From: Rhizobiaceae bacterium
Lineage (GTDB): Bacteria; Pseudomonadota; Alphaproteobacteria; Rhizobiales; Rhizobiaceae
Assembly: GCA_017644005.1 (NCBI GenBank)
Contig: JAEPMJ010000003.1
Coordinates: 62,001 to 126,000 of the forward strand
Direction: 5' to 3'
DNA: 64,000 nucleotides
Part shown: piece after piece, positions 26,675-35,413 of the stretch
How the letters are laid out: the number at the start of each line of letters is the position of its first letter
Position numbering within the stretch: position 1 is the stretch's first letter
The notes under the pieces: generated by a model
Database searches by the model: none
The model's input: only the letters and a program-made list of their open reading frames with translations
What the model was told of the DNA's origin: nothing
Position numbers and translations under genes: made by a program

Positions 26675-27652
26675 CTATGTGAGCAAAACAGTCGCCCCGC
26701 TGGTCTTGCGGTTTTCCAGATCGCTGTGCGCCTGCCCGGCATCCTGCAGCCGATAGCGCTGGTTGACGTTGATCTTCACGATACCTCCAGCCACTACGTC
26801 AAAGAGCGCGCCGGCCGAAGCCTCGAGCTCGGGGCGCGTTGCGATGTAGGTGAAAAGCGTCGGTCGGGTGACATAAAGTGACCCTTTCTGGGAAAGCAGC
26901 GTCGGCGCGAATGGCGGCACCGGGCCCGATGCGTTGCCGAAGGAAACGAACATGCCGCGCGGCTTCAGGCAGTCGAGCGAACCTTCAAACGTGTCCTTGC
27001 CGACCGAATCGTAGACCACATCGCATTTTTTGCCGCCGGTGAGATCAGCTACCGCCTCGACGAAATTGTCCCTCGAATAGTCAATCACCTGGTCGTAGCC
27101 ATGTGCCTTGGCGAGCGCCACCTTCTCCGGCGACCCTGCAGTACCGATAATCGTTGCGCCGATATGTTTGGCCCATTGTCCGAGGATGAGGCCGACGCCG
27201 CCGGCGGCGGCGTGGCACAACACCGTGTCGCCTGCCTTCACCGGGTAGGTGCGCAAGAGCAGGTATTCGGCCGTCATGCCCTTCAACATCATTGCGGCGG
27301 CTTCCTCGTCGCCGATTGCATCGGGCAGTTTCACGATACGGTCGGAGGCGATGTTGCGTTCCTCGGCATAAGCACCCAGCGGTCCGGCATATGCGACACG
27401 GTCGCCAACCGCGAGACCGGACACACCTTTGCCCAGCGCGATGACTTCGCCTGCAGCTTCATTGCCAGGAATGAACGGCAGCCCATTGGGTGCGGGGTAG
27501 AGGCCGGTGCGAAAATAGCAGTCGATGAAGTTGAGGCCGATCGCCGTGTGGCGGACGCGCACTTCGCCTGCGCCCGGTTCACCTATCTCGACATCCTCGT
27601 AGGTAAGGACTTCCGGACCACCGTGTTCATGGACCCGCACCGCTTTGATCAT
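26675..27652 (-). CDS. NADPH:quinone oxidoreductase (QOR-like MDR)
   Basis: This 325-residue zeta-crystallin/QOR-type reductase lacks structural-zinc cysteines. Visible features: GLNFIDCYFRTGLYPAPNGL in the GroES-like domain, FIPGNEAAGEVIALGKGVSG, and the nucleotide-binding segment AAAGGVGLILGQWAKHIGA. It reduces quinones or alpha,beta-unsaturated carbonyls with NADPH in the cytoplasm. The ATG overlaps the phosphatidylcholine synthase stop codon (ATGA), giving translational coupling, although no metabolic link is known. Confidence 0.92.
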   Translation of the reverse strand: MIKAVRVHEHGGPEVLTYEDVEIGEPGAGEVRVRHTAIGLNFIDCYFRTGLYPAPNGLPFIPGNEAAGEVIALGKGVSGLAVGDRVAYAGPLGAYAEERNIASDRIVKLPDAIGDEEAAAMMLKGMTAEYLLLRTYPVKAGDTVLCHAAAGGVGLILGQWAKHIGATIIGTAGSPEKVALAKAHGYDQVIDYSRDNFVEAVADLTGGKKCDVVYDSVGKDTFEGSLDCLKPRGMFVSFGNASGPVPPFAPTLLSQKGSLYVTRPTLFTYIATRPELEASAGALFDVVAGGIVKINVNQRYRLQDAGQAHSDLENRKTSGATVLLT

Positions 27653-28425
27653 GTCGCGGTATCCTGCTTTTTTCCCAGGTTCGGGAAGAGCTGCATGAGT
27701 GCGCCGACGAAGAACAGATAAACGCTGCTGACGGCGATGACGATCTTGACCAGAGCGCTGGTTTCCATGCCCTGCAGCAGTGCGACCGCGCCGAACAGGC
27801 ACCAGACGAGGAAGATCGGCAGGTTGATCACGCGCAGGCGGATTACCCGCACCGGGTGCAGGAAATTCACCGGTGCGAAGGTGAAGAGCGCCGCGATCAG
27901 AACCACCGAGAAGGAAACATATTCGCCCGGTTGGGTGACGAAGAGCGAAAACACCACCATGTTCCAGACGACAGGGAAGCCGCGGAAGAAATTCTCCTTC
28001 GTTTTCATGCCGGTGTCGGCATAGTAGATCGCGCTCGACACTACGATTATGGCGGCCGAGACGAAGGAAAGCCCCTCGCCCATGAACCCGTGCTGGTAAA
28101 GCGCGAAAGCAGGTATCAGGACGTAAGTGACATAGTCGATTATGTTGTCGAGCATCTCGCCCGACCAGGTCGGCAGCACTTCCTTGACGTCGAGCTTGCG
28201 TGCGATCGGGCCGTCGATGCCATCGACGAGGAGCGCCAGCCCCAGCCACCAGAACATCGCCGTCCACCGCTGCTCGCTTGCCGCTACAAGCGACAGGAAA
28301 GCCAGAAACGAGCCCGACGCTGTCAGAAGGTGCACGGAAAATGCCCGGGCCTGCGGCCAGGTGACCTTTTTTTTCGGATGCGGAAAACGATCCGCGAGCT
28401 TTTTCTTCCGGGTTTCGCCGGTCAC
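27649..28425 (-). CDS. pcs: Phosphatidylcholine synthase (CDP-alcohol phosphatidyltransferase)
   Basis: Pcs condenses choline with CDP-diacylglycerol to give phosphatidylcholine in one step; it is typical of rhizobia, brucellae and other host-associated bacteria. This 258-residue membrane protein carries the modified CDP-alcohol phosphotransferase motif DGIDGPIARKLDVKEVLPTW then GEMLDNIIDYVTYV, with all acidic residues present. About eight membrane segments can be seen after a basic N-terminus. The GTG start overlaps the DUF1326 stop by four bases; the ribosome-binding site is weak, so coupling is likely. Confidence 0.93.
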   Translation of the reverse strand: MTGETRKKKLADRFPHPKKKVTWPQARAFSVHLLTASGSFLAFLSLVAASEQRWTAMFWWLGLALLVDGIDGPIARKLDVKEVLPTWSGEMLDNIIDYVTYVLIPAFALYQHGFMGEGLSFVSAAIIVVSSAIYYADTGMKTKENFFRGFPVVWNMVVFSLFVTQPGEYVSFSVVLIAALFTFAPVNFLHPVRVIRLRVINLPIFLVWCLFGAVALLQGMETSALVKIVIAVSSVYLFFVGALMQLFPNLGKKQDTAT

Positions 28426-29036
28426 GGGCCGCGCCAGTCCAGCTTGCAGATTTCGGCCGAGCGCCCTGCAAAGTTCCAGTTGCGGCCGAAGGCGCGCATG
28501 CGGCTCTTGTCCGATTTCGCGACGATGATCTCGGAGGCGATCCAGTATTGCGAGTTGGTAATCACCGTATCCTCACCAGTCTCCTTGCCGGGGATCGGCG
28601 TCACCGCGCCGTCGATGATCTTGGGTATCTGGAAGATACGGGTGCCGTCCTTCACCTCGTAGCTGATCGGCGCGCGCTCGATTCCCAGAAACTGGCCGAC
28701 CAGGATGTCGAGCAATCCCGTTGTGCCGCCCGCCTTGCCGGAGAAAATCTTGCCGATTGCCTTTTCGGCGTAGATCGAGGCCCGTTCATCGAGAAACAGG
28801 CCCGCCGTCCAGTTGCCGCGGCTCATATAGCCCGGAATTTCCATGATCAGGCCGAGATTGATGCCCGACAGATCGACATCGTCATAATGGCCTTTGTCGA
28901 TCCTGAAGCCCGCCCATGTCTGACAGTAGCCCTCGGTAGGAGGGTGATTGCCCAGCGACAGAACGCAGGGGCAAAAAACCGTGCAATTGCAGGACAGTAC
29001 GAGTTCGCCCTTCAAAGCCCAGCTCTTCTGGCGCAT
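28422..29036 (-). CDS. DUF1326 family protein
   Basis: This 204-residue protein of the DUF1326 family has unknown function. A striking N-terminal cysteine cluster, CNCTVFCPC (Cys16, 18, 22, 24) with Cys38, suggests metal or redox binding. No signal peptide or membrane segment is apparent. It begins 18 bases after the DUF2182 membrane-protein gene; the two families are commonly adjacent and are thought to work together, possibly in metal handling. It overlaps the downstream pcs by four bases, so all four genes 29918-26675 are probably co-transcribed. Confidence 0.85.
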   Translation of the reverse strand: MRQKSWALKGELVLSCNCTVFCPCVLSLGNHPPTEGYCQTWAGFRIDKGHYDDVDLSGINLGLIMEIPGYMSRGNWTAGLFLDERASIYAEKAIGKIFSGKAGGTTGLLDILVGQFLGIERAPISYEVKDGTRIFQIPKIIDGAVTPIPGKETGEDTVITNSQYWIASEIIVAKSDKSRMRAFGRNWNFAGRSAEICKLDWRGP

Positions 29037-29054
29037 CAGTTTTTCACTCCCTGT

Positions 29055-29918
29055 TCAGGCGGAGATTACAAGCAGCGTTGCCGCCCACACAAGCAGTATC
29101 GTGCCGGCGATACGACCTATCACCCGGCCATTGCCGGTTTTTTCCACGATCGCAAACAGGCCGATCAACGCCATCCAGAAGATGTTCATGATGCCGACGG
29201 CAAACACCACCAGCATCAGCGCCCAGCAGCAGCCGAGGCACCACAGCCCCTGTTCCATGCCAAGCCGGTACACACCGGAGGCGCGGTTCGACCAGCGCCC
29301 GAAAAGGGTTGAGAAAGGTGCCCTGCATTTGGTCAGGCAGGCTTCCTTGAGCGATGAGAACTGCCAGGCGCCTGCGAATGCGAGCGACGAAGCGCCCACC
29401 CATCGGGCAAGGCGCGGATCGTCCGGCGCGACCGCCTGCACGCCCACAGTGAGTGCGGCAAAGGCCACTGCTGCGCCCAGCCAAACGGTGAGGTAGCCGG
29501 CGACCAGTACGCATGGGTGCACAGCGCGTTTTCCAGCGCTGGCTGCCGTGTCGGCAATTTCGCAATAGGTACGAATCATCGGTGCGGCCGAAGGCAGCAT
29601 GGTCGCCACGGCCATCAGAAACCACATCAGAACAAGCGCGGCTGCGCGCGGCATGCTGCCCGCTGCCGACTCCGGCGACAGGCAAAGCTGCGCGAAAGCG
29701 GCTAGCAGCCCGCCCGCTTCGGGAAACGGCAGTCGCTCGACCAGCCAGCCGCCCGGGCCTGTCGCTGCTGGTGGTAGCGAAGCGGCCGTCCACATAAGCA
29801 CCAGCCAGGCGAGCGCGATTGCCAGCCAGATGCTGCCCAGCACAAGCAAGCGCGTTTCACCTGTTAGCCTGGCCACGGCCCTGCCGCCTGTTCCCAGATG
29901 CTGGAAGTCCTGATCCAT
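29055..29918 (-). CDS. DUF2182 family integral membrane protein, predicted metal-binding
   Basis: This 287-residue polytopic membrane protein matches the DUF2182 family by its conserved segments LKEACLTKCRAP and GLWCLGCCWALMLV, where the cysteines are predicted to bind metal. Six or so membrane segments are visible. Its usual partner DUF1326 follows directly. The role is unknown; a membrane metal-transfer or assembly factor is one possibility. First gene of the four-gene unit ending with the quinone oxidoreductase. Confidence 0.85.
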   Translation of the reverse strand: MDQDFQHLGTGGRAVARLTGETRLLVLGSIWLAIALAWLVLMWTAASLPPAATGPGGWLVERLPFPEAGGLLAAFAQLCLSPESAAGSMPRAAALVLMWFLMAVATMLPSAAPMIRTYCEIADTAASAGKRAVHPCVLVAGYLTVWLGAAVAFAALTVGVQAVAPDDPRLARWVGASSLAFAGAWQFSSLKEACLTKCRAPFSTLFGRWSNRASGVYRLGMEQGLWCLGCCWALMLVVFAVGIMNIFWMALIGLFAIVEKTGNGRVIGRIAGTILLVWAATLLVISA

Positions 29919-30000
29919 CAGGCGACCCTAAGCCAATTCGTCACGTTGAACAGCTGCCGCTTCGTGTTCATATGTGGTTCCGAAACGCAGGAGGTCGCAC

Positions 30001-31212
30001 ATGTCGCACCCGGCATCAACGCAGATCCTCGTAGCCGGTGCCGGCCCGGTCGGCATGATCGCCGCGCTGGCGCTTGCTCATGCCGGTTTCGATACCGCTC
30101 TTGTCGGACCGCCGGCATCGAAAGACGACCGCCGCACCACAGCCATCATGGCACCGTCGCTGGCATTTCTTTCAAAGCTCGGTCTGCATGACGACGGTTT
30201 CGCCGGCGCCGCGCCGCTGCGCACCATGCGCATCATAGATGCCACAAGTCGGCTCGTGCGCAGTCCGACCGTTACTTTCCACGCAGCCGAAATCGGTGAA
30301 ACCCGGTTCGGCCTTAACACCCCGAATGTGGTTCTTAATGCGGCGCTTGAGCAAGCAGTAAGCGAACATACTAATATTTTACGTGTAGAAAATTCGGTAA
30401 CCCATTGGAAATTATCTGAATCTTTTGCGCATGCTACCTTCGACGAAGGCAAGTCAATCCGTTCTCAACTGGTTGTCGCGGCTGACGGGCGCAACTCGCC
30501 GGCCCGCGAGGCTGCCGGCATAAAGGCACGGCGGAGCGAACTGCCACAGGCTGCGCTGGTGTTGAGTTTTGCGCATGAGCGGCCGCATGGCGGCTGCTCG
30601 ACCGAGTTCCACACTGAAGACGGCCCGTTTACCCAGGTGCCATTGCCCGGCGACCGCTCCAGCCTCGTCTGGGTCACCAGGCCAGACAATGCGCGGGAGC
30701 TGCTCGCCCTCGGGGGCGAAGAACTGGCGCTGCGGATCGAAGAGCGCATGCAGTCGATGCTTGGCAAGATCGCGATCGAGGGCGGCCGGCAGGTCTATCC
30801 ACTTGCCGAGATATCTGCCTCGCCGGTCGCCCGCGCTCGCGTCGCGCTCGCCGGCGAGGCAGCGCATGTGTTTCCACCGATAGGTGCCCAGGGACTCAAT
30901 CTCGGCATCCGCGACGTGGAGGATATCGTGGCGGCTGCGCACGCCCATCGCGACGATCCCGGCGCATCTGCCGCGCTCGAGGCCTATGCACGATCGCGGC
31001 TGGGGGACGTCACCGCTCGTTCCGGCCTCGTGAACCTGCTCAACCGTTCGCTGATTTCCAGCTTCCTGCCGGCGCAGATCGCACGATCTGCCGGACTGGC
31101 TGCGATGCGTGAAATCGGTCCGCTGCGAAATTTCGCAATGCGTGAAGGTCTGCGCCCGGGCAGCGGCTTCTCCGCGCTTTTTCGTTCTTCACGGGAACAG
31201 GTCGGCAGGTAG
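30001..31212 (+). CDS. UbiH/COQ6-family FAD-dependent hydroxylase
   Basis: This 403-residue flavoprotein monooxygenase is of the UbiH/UbiF/UbiL type, which hydroxylate the ubiquinone ring. The FAD dinucleotide-binding loop reads ILVAGAGPVGMIAALALAHAG, and the second FAD motif and family signature are ALAGEAAHVFPPIGAQGLNL followed by GIRDVED. The ATG at 30001 has AGGAGG six bases upstream. Codons in 30350-30465 are notably AT-rich, with several TTA codons. It ends overlapping the AEC transporter by 24 bases on the opposite strand. Confidence 0.92.
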   Translation: MSHPASTQILVAGAGPVGMIAALALAHAGFDTALVGPPASKDDRRTTAIMAPSLAFLSKLGLHDDGFAGAAPLRTMRIIDATSRLVRSPTVTFHAAEIGETRFGLNTPNVVLNAALEQAVSEHTNILRVENSVTHWKLSESFAHATFDEGKSIRSQLVVAADGRNSPAREAAGIKARRSELPQAALVLSFAHERPHGGCSTEFHTEDGPFTQVPLPGDRSSLVWVTRPDNARELLALGGEELALRIEERMQSMLGKIAIEGGRQVYPLAEISASPVARARVALAGEAAHVFPPIGAQGLNLGIRDVEDIVAAAHAHRDDPGASAALEAYARSRLGDVTARSGLVNLLNRSLISSFLPAQIARSAGLAAMREIGPLRNFAMREGLRPGSGFSALFRSSREQVGR

Positions 31213-32151
31213 AAGGCCGGCCTTGATCACGTAAAGCAGCATTGTCACGGTCGCGACCGAGGTGACGGTGGTGATGAGGATCGTCGCCGATGCGCGTTCC
31301 ACCCACACGCCATATTGCTGGCCGATCACGAATACATTGGTGGCAGTCGGCAGTGCTGCCAGGAGCACGGCGGTGTAGACCCAGACCGGGTCGAAGTTTC
31401 CGACCAGGCTGATGACCACGAGGCAGACAGCAGGATGGATGCACAGTTTCAGAAACGAGATCAGCCCGATCTCCGGCGGCAGACGCCGGAGCGGCCGTAA
31501 TGCGAGCGTCACACCCATCGCAAATAGCGCACAGGGCGCTGCCGCGCGCGACAGGTAATCGAGCAGTGTATCGATCGGCAGAGGTGGCCGGACCTCGAAT
31601 GCGGCCGCGCTGACGCCTACCGCGGTGGCGATGATGAACGGGTGCAGTGCGATCTTCCTGATCACGTCCAGCGCCACGGCGAGCGGCGGGCTGTCGTCGC
31701 TTCCCGCCAGCGCCATCATCATCGGCGCAATGGCGAAGTGCATCATGTTCTCGACACAGAAGATCAGTGCGACGGGCACCGCCGCAGCCTCGCCGAAGGC
31801 CAGCAGCGCGATCCCCGGGCCCATGTAACCGATATTGCCGTAGGCCGCGGCAAGGCCCTTCACGGTGCTTTGAGCCACCTCGCCACGCGAGGCGATCACC
31901 GAGATGACGAACATCAGTGCGAAGATGAGGAATGTGGAAAACACCGAGCCGAATATGAACGTGAATTCGGTCAGTTTCTCGATCGGCGTCTTGGACAGCA
32001 GCTGAAAAAACAGCGCCGGCAACGCAACATAGATGATGAACGTGTTCATCCAGCCCAGCGCTTCGAGCGGCTGCCGGGTAACGCGCGCAACCGCGTAACC
32101 CAGGAAGATCATCCCGAAAAACGGGAGCACAAGGCCGATAATTTCCGACAT
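31189..32151 (-). CDS. AEC-family (auxin efflux carrier-like) transporter
   Basis: This 320-residue polytopic membrane protein is of the AEC family, with ten or so hydrophobic segments. The N-terminal part (GLVLPFFGMIFLGYAVARVT) and the C-terminal repeat (AVLLAALPTATNVFVIGQQY) are characteristic. Members export or import organic acids such as malate or malonate; the substrate here is not defined. It converges on the UbiH-like gene with a 24-base overlap of the coding ends, and diverges from hspQ. Confidence 0.9.
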   Translation of the reverse strand: MSEIIGLVLPFFGMIFLGYAVARVTRQPLEALGWMNTFIIYVALPALFFQLLSKTPIEKLTEFTFIFGSVFSTFLIFALMFVISVIASRGEVAQSTVKGLAAAYGNIGYMGPGIALLAFGEAAAVPVALIFCVENMMHFAIAPMMMALAGSDDSPPLAVALDVIRKIALHPFIIATAVGVSAAAFEVRPPLPIDTLLDYLSRAAAPCALFAMGVTLALRPLRRLPPEIGLISFLKLCIHPAVCLVVISLVGNFDPVWVYTAVLLAALPTATNVFVIGQQYGVWVERASATILITTVTSVATVTMLLYVIKAGLLPADLFP

Positions 32152-32213
32152 GGTTACCTTCGTTGCGTGCGTACCGGGCTAACGTCAGTTGCCGTAAGGC
32201 GTCAAGCGCCCAC

Positions 32214-32256
32214 CGCAATGCAACATCGGTACTATTGAATTGTGCGCTGCATTGCG
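32214..32256. promoter_or_regulatory. Long-spacer inverted repeat between AEC gene and hspQ
   Basis: A perfect 9-bp inverted repeat, CGCAATGCA (32214-32222) and TGCATTGCG (32248-32256), has a 25-base spacer. It lies in the divergent promoter region and ends 27 bases before hspQ. A TTGAAT box at 32235-32240, 17 bases before CAGATA, overlaps it and could be the hspQ promoter. Function as an operator is only suggested. Confidence 0.35.
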
Positions 32257-32283
32257 CCAGATAAATGCGCAAGGAGCATTATT

Positions 32284-32619
32284 ATGGACGGCAATGTGAG
32301 GGTCGCGCGGTTTGGTCTGGGACAAGTGGTACGCCACCGGCTGTTCCCGTTCCGCGGTATCATCTTCGATATCGATCCGGAGTTCTCGAACACGGAGGAA
32401 TGGTACGAGTCCATTCCAGCCGAGGTACGTCCGCGCAAGGACCAGCCCTACTATCACCTGCTCGCCGAAAACGACGAGACGGAGTATGTCGCGTATGTGT
32501 CTGAGCAGAACCTGCTCGAGGATACCTCCGGCGACCCGGTGCGCCATCCGCAAGTGAAAGAGTTCTTCATGATCACGCCTGATGGCCGCTACGAACCGAA
32601 GGCGCACGCGCAGCATTAG
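32284..32619 (+). CDS. hspQ: Heat shock protein HspQ
   Basis: This 111-residue HspQ/YccV-like protein resembles the E. coli factor that binds hemimethylated DNA and acts as an adaptor/enhancer for Lon. Typical features: ARFGLGQVVRHRLFPFRGII, DIDPEFSNTEEWY, RPRKDQPYYHLLAEN and YVSEQNLLED. The ATG at 32284 follows AAGGAG by seven bases. It is convergent with the IalB gene, with a shared terminator between them. Confidence 0.94.
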   Translation: MDGNVRVARFGLGQVVRHRLFPFRGIIFDIDPEFSNTEEWYESIPAEVRPRKDQPYYHLLAENDETEYVAYVSEQNLLEDTSGDPVRHPQVKEFFMITPDGRYEPKAHAQH

Positions 32620-32675
32620 GTAGGTCCGGGAGACCAGCAGAAACGATTGTCTTCGGGAGCTCCGAGGAACAAAAA

Positions 32676-32699
32676 AAAGGCGGGCCCAGGCCCGCCTTT
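32676..32699. terminator. Bidirectional intrinsic terminator between hspQ and the IalB gene
   Basis: An 11-bp stem (AAAGGCGGGCC/GGCCCGCCTTT) has a 2-base CA loop. On the minus strand it is followed by an uninterrupted U-rich tract (complement of eight As at 32671-32678), a strong terminator for the IalB gene. On the plus strand it is followed by TTTCCGTTTC, so it can also end hspQ transcription. Confidence 0.88.
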
Positions 32700-32721
32700 C
32701 CGTTTCAGCCAAAGTGCCGCA

Positions 32722-33351
32722 TCAGTTTCCGGCCTTGGCCTTTTCCTGCTCTTCGCGCAGCTTGCGCTGGAAGTCTTCGTTGTTCTTGTTGACGAATTCC
32801 TCGAGCTGACGCTGACGGTCTTCGATGTCCGACTGCTGCAGCGGCGGACCGTCGTAAGCGTCGGTGAAACCTGCCAGCGTAATCTGGATCGGATTCGGCT
32901 GGTTCTGGAAATTCACCGATGTCAGCGTGAGCGAGGAACCGCGCTTGAAGGAATTCACGATGTCGTCGTTGAGCGCAACCTCGCCGATGCAGCGATCCGG
33001 CAGGCAGATAGCATAGTCGATCTTGCGCGCCTGGCCGCCATCGACCTGCATCGCTATGCCCGGCTGAACCATACGACCCGACGGCACGGTGATCTGGAAG
33101 ACACGCTGATTGACCTTGCCTTTCAGCTCAAGCAGGCTGATGCCGGTGATGAGCTGGCCGGATTCGGCAACGACGATGTTCTGTACGTTGCAGATGTCAA
33201 CGTCTTCCTGCTTGGAGCAAGCCTTGAACCAGCCTTCCGGAAGCTGCGGCTGCTGCTGCGCCCAGGCTCCAGTCATGCCGCCAGCAAGCATCGCTGCGGC
33301 GGCAATGGCTGTGGCCGCTGCGCGGCCCGCGATGGTCGTCCGGAGTTTCAT
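32722..33351 (-). CDS. Invasion-associated locus B (IalB) family protein
   Basis: This 209-residue secreted protein has a signal peptide (KLRTTIAGRAAATAIAAAAM, cleavage near AWA-QQ) and an IalB domain with pairs of cysteines (FKACSKQEDVDICNV and AICLPDRCIG) likely to form disulfides. IalB was named for erythrocyte invasion by Bartonella but the family is widespread in Rhizobiales with unknown function. A charged, probably coiled C-terminal tail (RQRQLEEFVNKNNEDFQRKL) is present. The ATG at 33351 is chosen because the signal peptide starts there. Confidence 0.9.
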   Translation of the reverse strand: MKLRTTIAGRAAATAIAAAAMLAGGMTGAWAQQQPQLPEGWFKACSKQEDVDICNVQNIVVAESGQLITGISLLELKGKVNQRVFQITVPSGRMVQPGIAMQVDGGQARKIDYAICLPDRCIGEVALNDDIVNSFKRGSSLTLTSVNFQNQPNPIQITLAGFTDAYDGPPLQQSDIEDRQRQLEEFVNKNNEDFQRKLREEQEKAKAGN

Positions 33352-33586
33352 CGTGTCGTTTCCCTTTGTCAGACGCGGAGGCGGCTGTTGCCCACCCTCT
33401 TTCCACGCTTGGTTGTTGGCCAAATGAGGCAACAGCATGACTTGGTGCGCCTGTTACAACGCGCGATATGTCAAATCCAGTGCGATTTCGACACACAGCC
33501 CGATTTCGTCCATACTCGGTTAAGATCGGAGCTGCGCTTCGGTACTACCTCGTACACCCATTCCTTTGAGCGGAGAACACACACAG

Positions 33587-35401
33587 ATGCGCATTCTGCC
33601 CGCCGTGATTGCCTCGACGTTTCTTCTCGCGAGCGCCCAGTTTGCCACGTCTGAACCCATGCATGCGCTTGCCATGCACGGCGAGCCGGCGCTGCCCGCG
33701 GATTTCGCTTCCTTTCCCTACGCCAACCCCGACGCACCGAAGGGCGGGCGAATCAGCTATGGCTGGCAAGGCAGTTTCGACAGCCTCAATCCTTTCATCG
33801 TGCTGGGCGATGGGGCGCGCGGCCTGTTCGATGCAGCGTTCGGAAACAACGTCTTCGACACGCTTATGTTACGCTCGCGCGACGAGCCGTTCACGCTCTA
33901 TCCGCTGCTGGCTGAAACGGTCGAGACCGACGCCGACCGTACCTTCGTCGAGTTCACGCTGCATGCAGATGCGCGCTTTTCCGACGGTGAGCCGGTGACG
34001 GTGGATGACGTCATCTTCAGCTACAATCTGCTCAGCGAAAAGGGACGTCCGATCTACAAGGCCTGGATCGGCAGGGTCGACAAGATGGAGAAGGTCGGCG
34101 AGCGCGGCCTGAGACTCACCTTCAACGACAAGGCCGACCGCGAAACGCCGCTGCTGCTGGCAATGCTGCCAATTCTGCCCGAGCACGCAACGGACGCCGA
34201 AAATTTCGACAAATCCTCGCTTGAGCCGCTCATCGGTTCGGGGCCTTACGTTGTCGACAGCGTCCGGCCGGGCGAAGTCGTGATCATGAAACGCAATCCC
34301 GACTATTGGGCGAAGGATCTGCCTTCCAAGCGCGGCTTCGACAATTACGACGAAATCCGCATCAATTATTTCCGTGACGCCAACACCATTTTCGAGGCGT
34401 TCAAGAAAGGCATTATCGACATTTATCCCGAGTCCGACCCGCTGCGCTGGGCAAGCGGTTATGATTTTCCTGCGGTCAACGACGGCAAAATCAAGCAGTC
34501 GGAGTTCGAGACCGGCACGCCGTCCGGCATGTATGGTTTTGTGATGAATGTGCGCCGACCGGTCTTTGCCGACCGCGAGGTGCGTCGTGCCATCGCCGGC
34601 CTGTTCGATTTCGAATGGGCGAACAAGAACCTTTATGCCGGCGCATACACACGCACGAAAAGCTACTTCGACGGTTCCCCGCTGTCGTCCAGCGGCCGCC
34701 CGGCGGACGATGCGGAGAAGGCACTGCTTGCCCCCTTCCCCGACGCGGTCGTGCCCGAGATCATGGCCGGCGAATGGGCGCCTCCTAAATCGGATGGCAG
34801 CGGCCGCGACCGGGCCTTCCTGAAGAGCGGGCTCGATGCGCTTCGCCAGGCCGGCTACACGCTCACAGACGGCAAGATGATGGGGCCGGACGGCAAGCAG
34901 CTTGCTTTCGAGATCATGCTCAACGGCAAGAGCGGTGAACCACTGGCGATTGCCTGGCAGCGTACGCTCGGTCAGCTTGGCATCGAGGCCACCATCCGGT
35001 CGGTGGATTCTGCGCAGTTCCTGCAACGGCAGCGGGTCTACGATTTCGACACGATGCTGATGAACTACACGTCCTCGCTGTCTCCGGGTGTGGAGCAGGC
35101 CTTTCGCTGGGGTTCAGGCGCCGCCGACCAGGACGGCACCTACAATTTCGCCGGCGTGAAGAACCCCGCGATCGATGCGCTGATCGAGGAAATCGTCTCG
35201 GCGCGCGACCGCGCGGATTTCGAAGTCGCGGTGCGCGCCTACGATCGCGTCCTTTTGAGCGGTTTTTATGTGGTGCCGCTTTATCATCAGCCGGACCAGT
35301 GGATTGCACACTGGGCAAACATCAAACAGTCGGGCTACACGCCGATCTATGGCGAGCAGTTTCCGACATGGTGGGACGATGGCAGCCGCCCGCCCCAATA
35401 G
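33587..35401 (+). CDS. Extracellular solute-binding protein, family 5 (YejA-like)
   Basis: This 604-residue periplasmic SBP_bac_5 protein has a short signal peptide (RILPAVIASTFLLASAQFA). Its size and the segment YANPDAPKGGRISYGWQGSFD resemble YejA, the binding protein of the peptide/microcin C importer YejABEF. No permease or ATPase genes are adjacent here; partners would have to be elsewhere or shared. The ATG at 33587 starts the signal peptide. It is followed 12 bases later by a DsbA-like gene, likely in the same transcript. Confidence 0.9.
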   Translation: MRILPAVIASTFLLASAQFATSEPMHALAMHGEPALPADFASFPYANPDAPKGGRISYGWQGSFDSLNPFIVLGDGARGLFDAAFGNNVFDTLMLRSRDEPFTLYPLLAETVETDADRTFVEFTLHADARFSDGEPVTVDDVIFSYNLLSEKGRPIYKAWIGRVDKMEKVGERGLRLTFNDKADRETPLLLAMLPILPEHATDAENFDKSSLEPLIGSGPYVVDSVRPGEVVIMKRNPDYWAKDLPSKRGFDNYDEIRINYFRDANTIFEAFKKGIIDIYPESDPLRWASGYDFPAVNDGKIKQSEFETGTPSGMYGFVMNVRRPVFADREVRRAIAGLFDFEWANKNLYAGAYTRTKSYFDGSPLSSSGRPADDAEKALLAPFPDAVVPEIMAGEWAPPKSDGSGRDRAFLKSGLDALRQAGYTLTDGKMMGPDGKQLAFEIMLNGKSGEPLAIAWQRTLGQLGIEATIRSVDSAQFLQRQRVYDFDTMLMNYTSSLSPGVEQAFRWGSGAADQDGTYNFAGVKNPAIDALIEEIVSARDRADFEVAVRAYDRVLLSGFYVVPLYHQPDQWIAHWANIKQSGYTPIYGEQFPTWWDDGSRPPQ

Positions 35402-35413
35402 ACGGAGCGCTTC

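Noticed and set aside
27653..28471. Apparent fusion of a long N-terminal region to the quinone oxidoreductase
   Set aside because: The extra region is an out-of-frame reading of the pcs gene; the oxidoreductase begins at the ATG at 27652, which overlaps the pcs stop.
31040..32272. 410-codon minus-strand frame overlapping the AEC transporter
   Set aside because: It is a different frame over the AEC gene, whose hydrophobic family sequence is clear; the translation looks random and arginine-rich.
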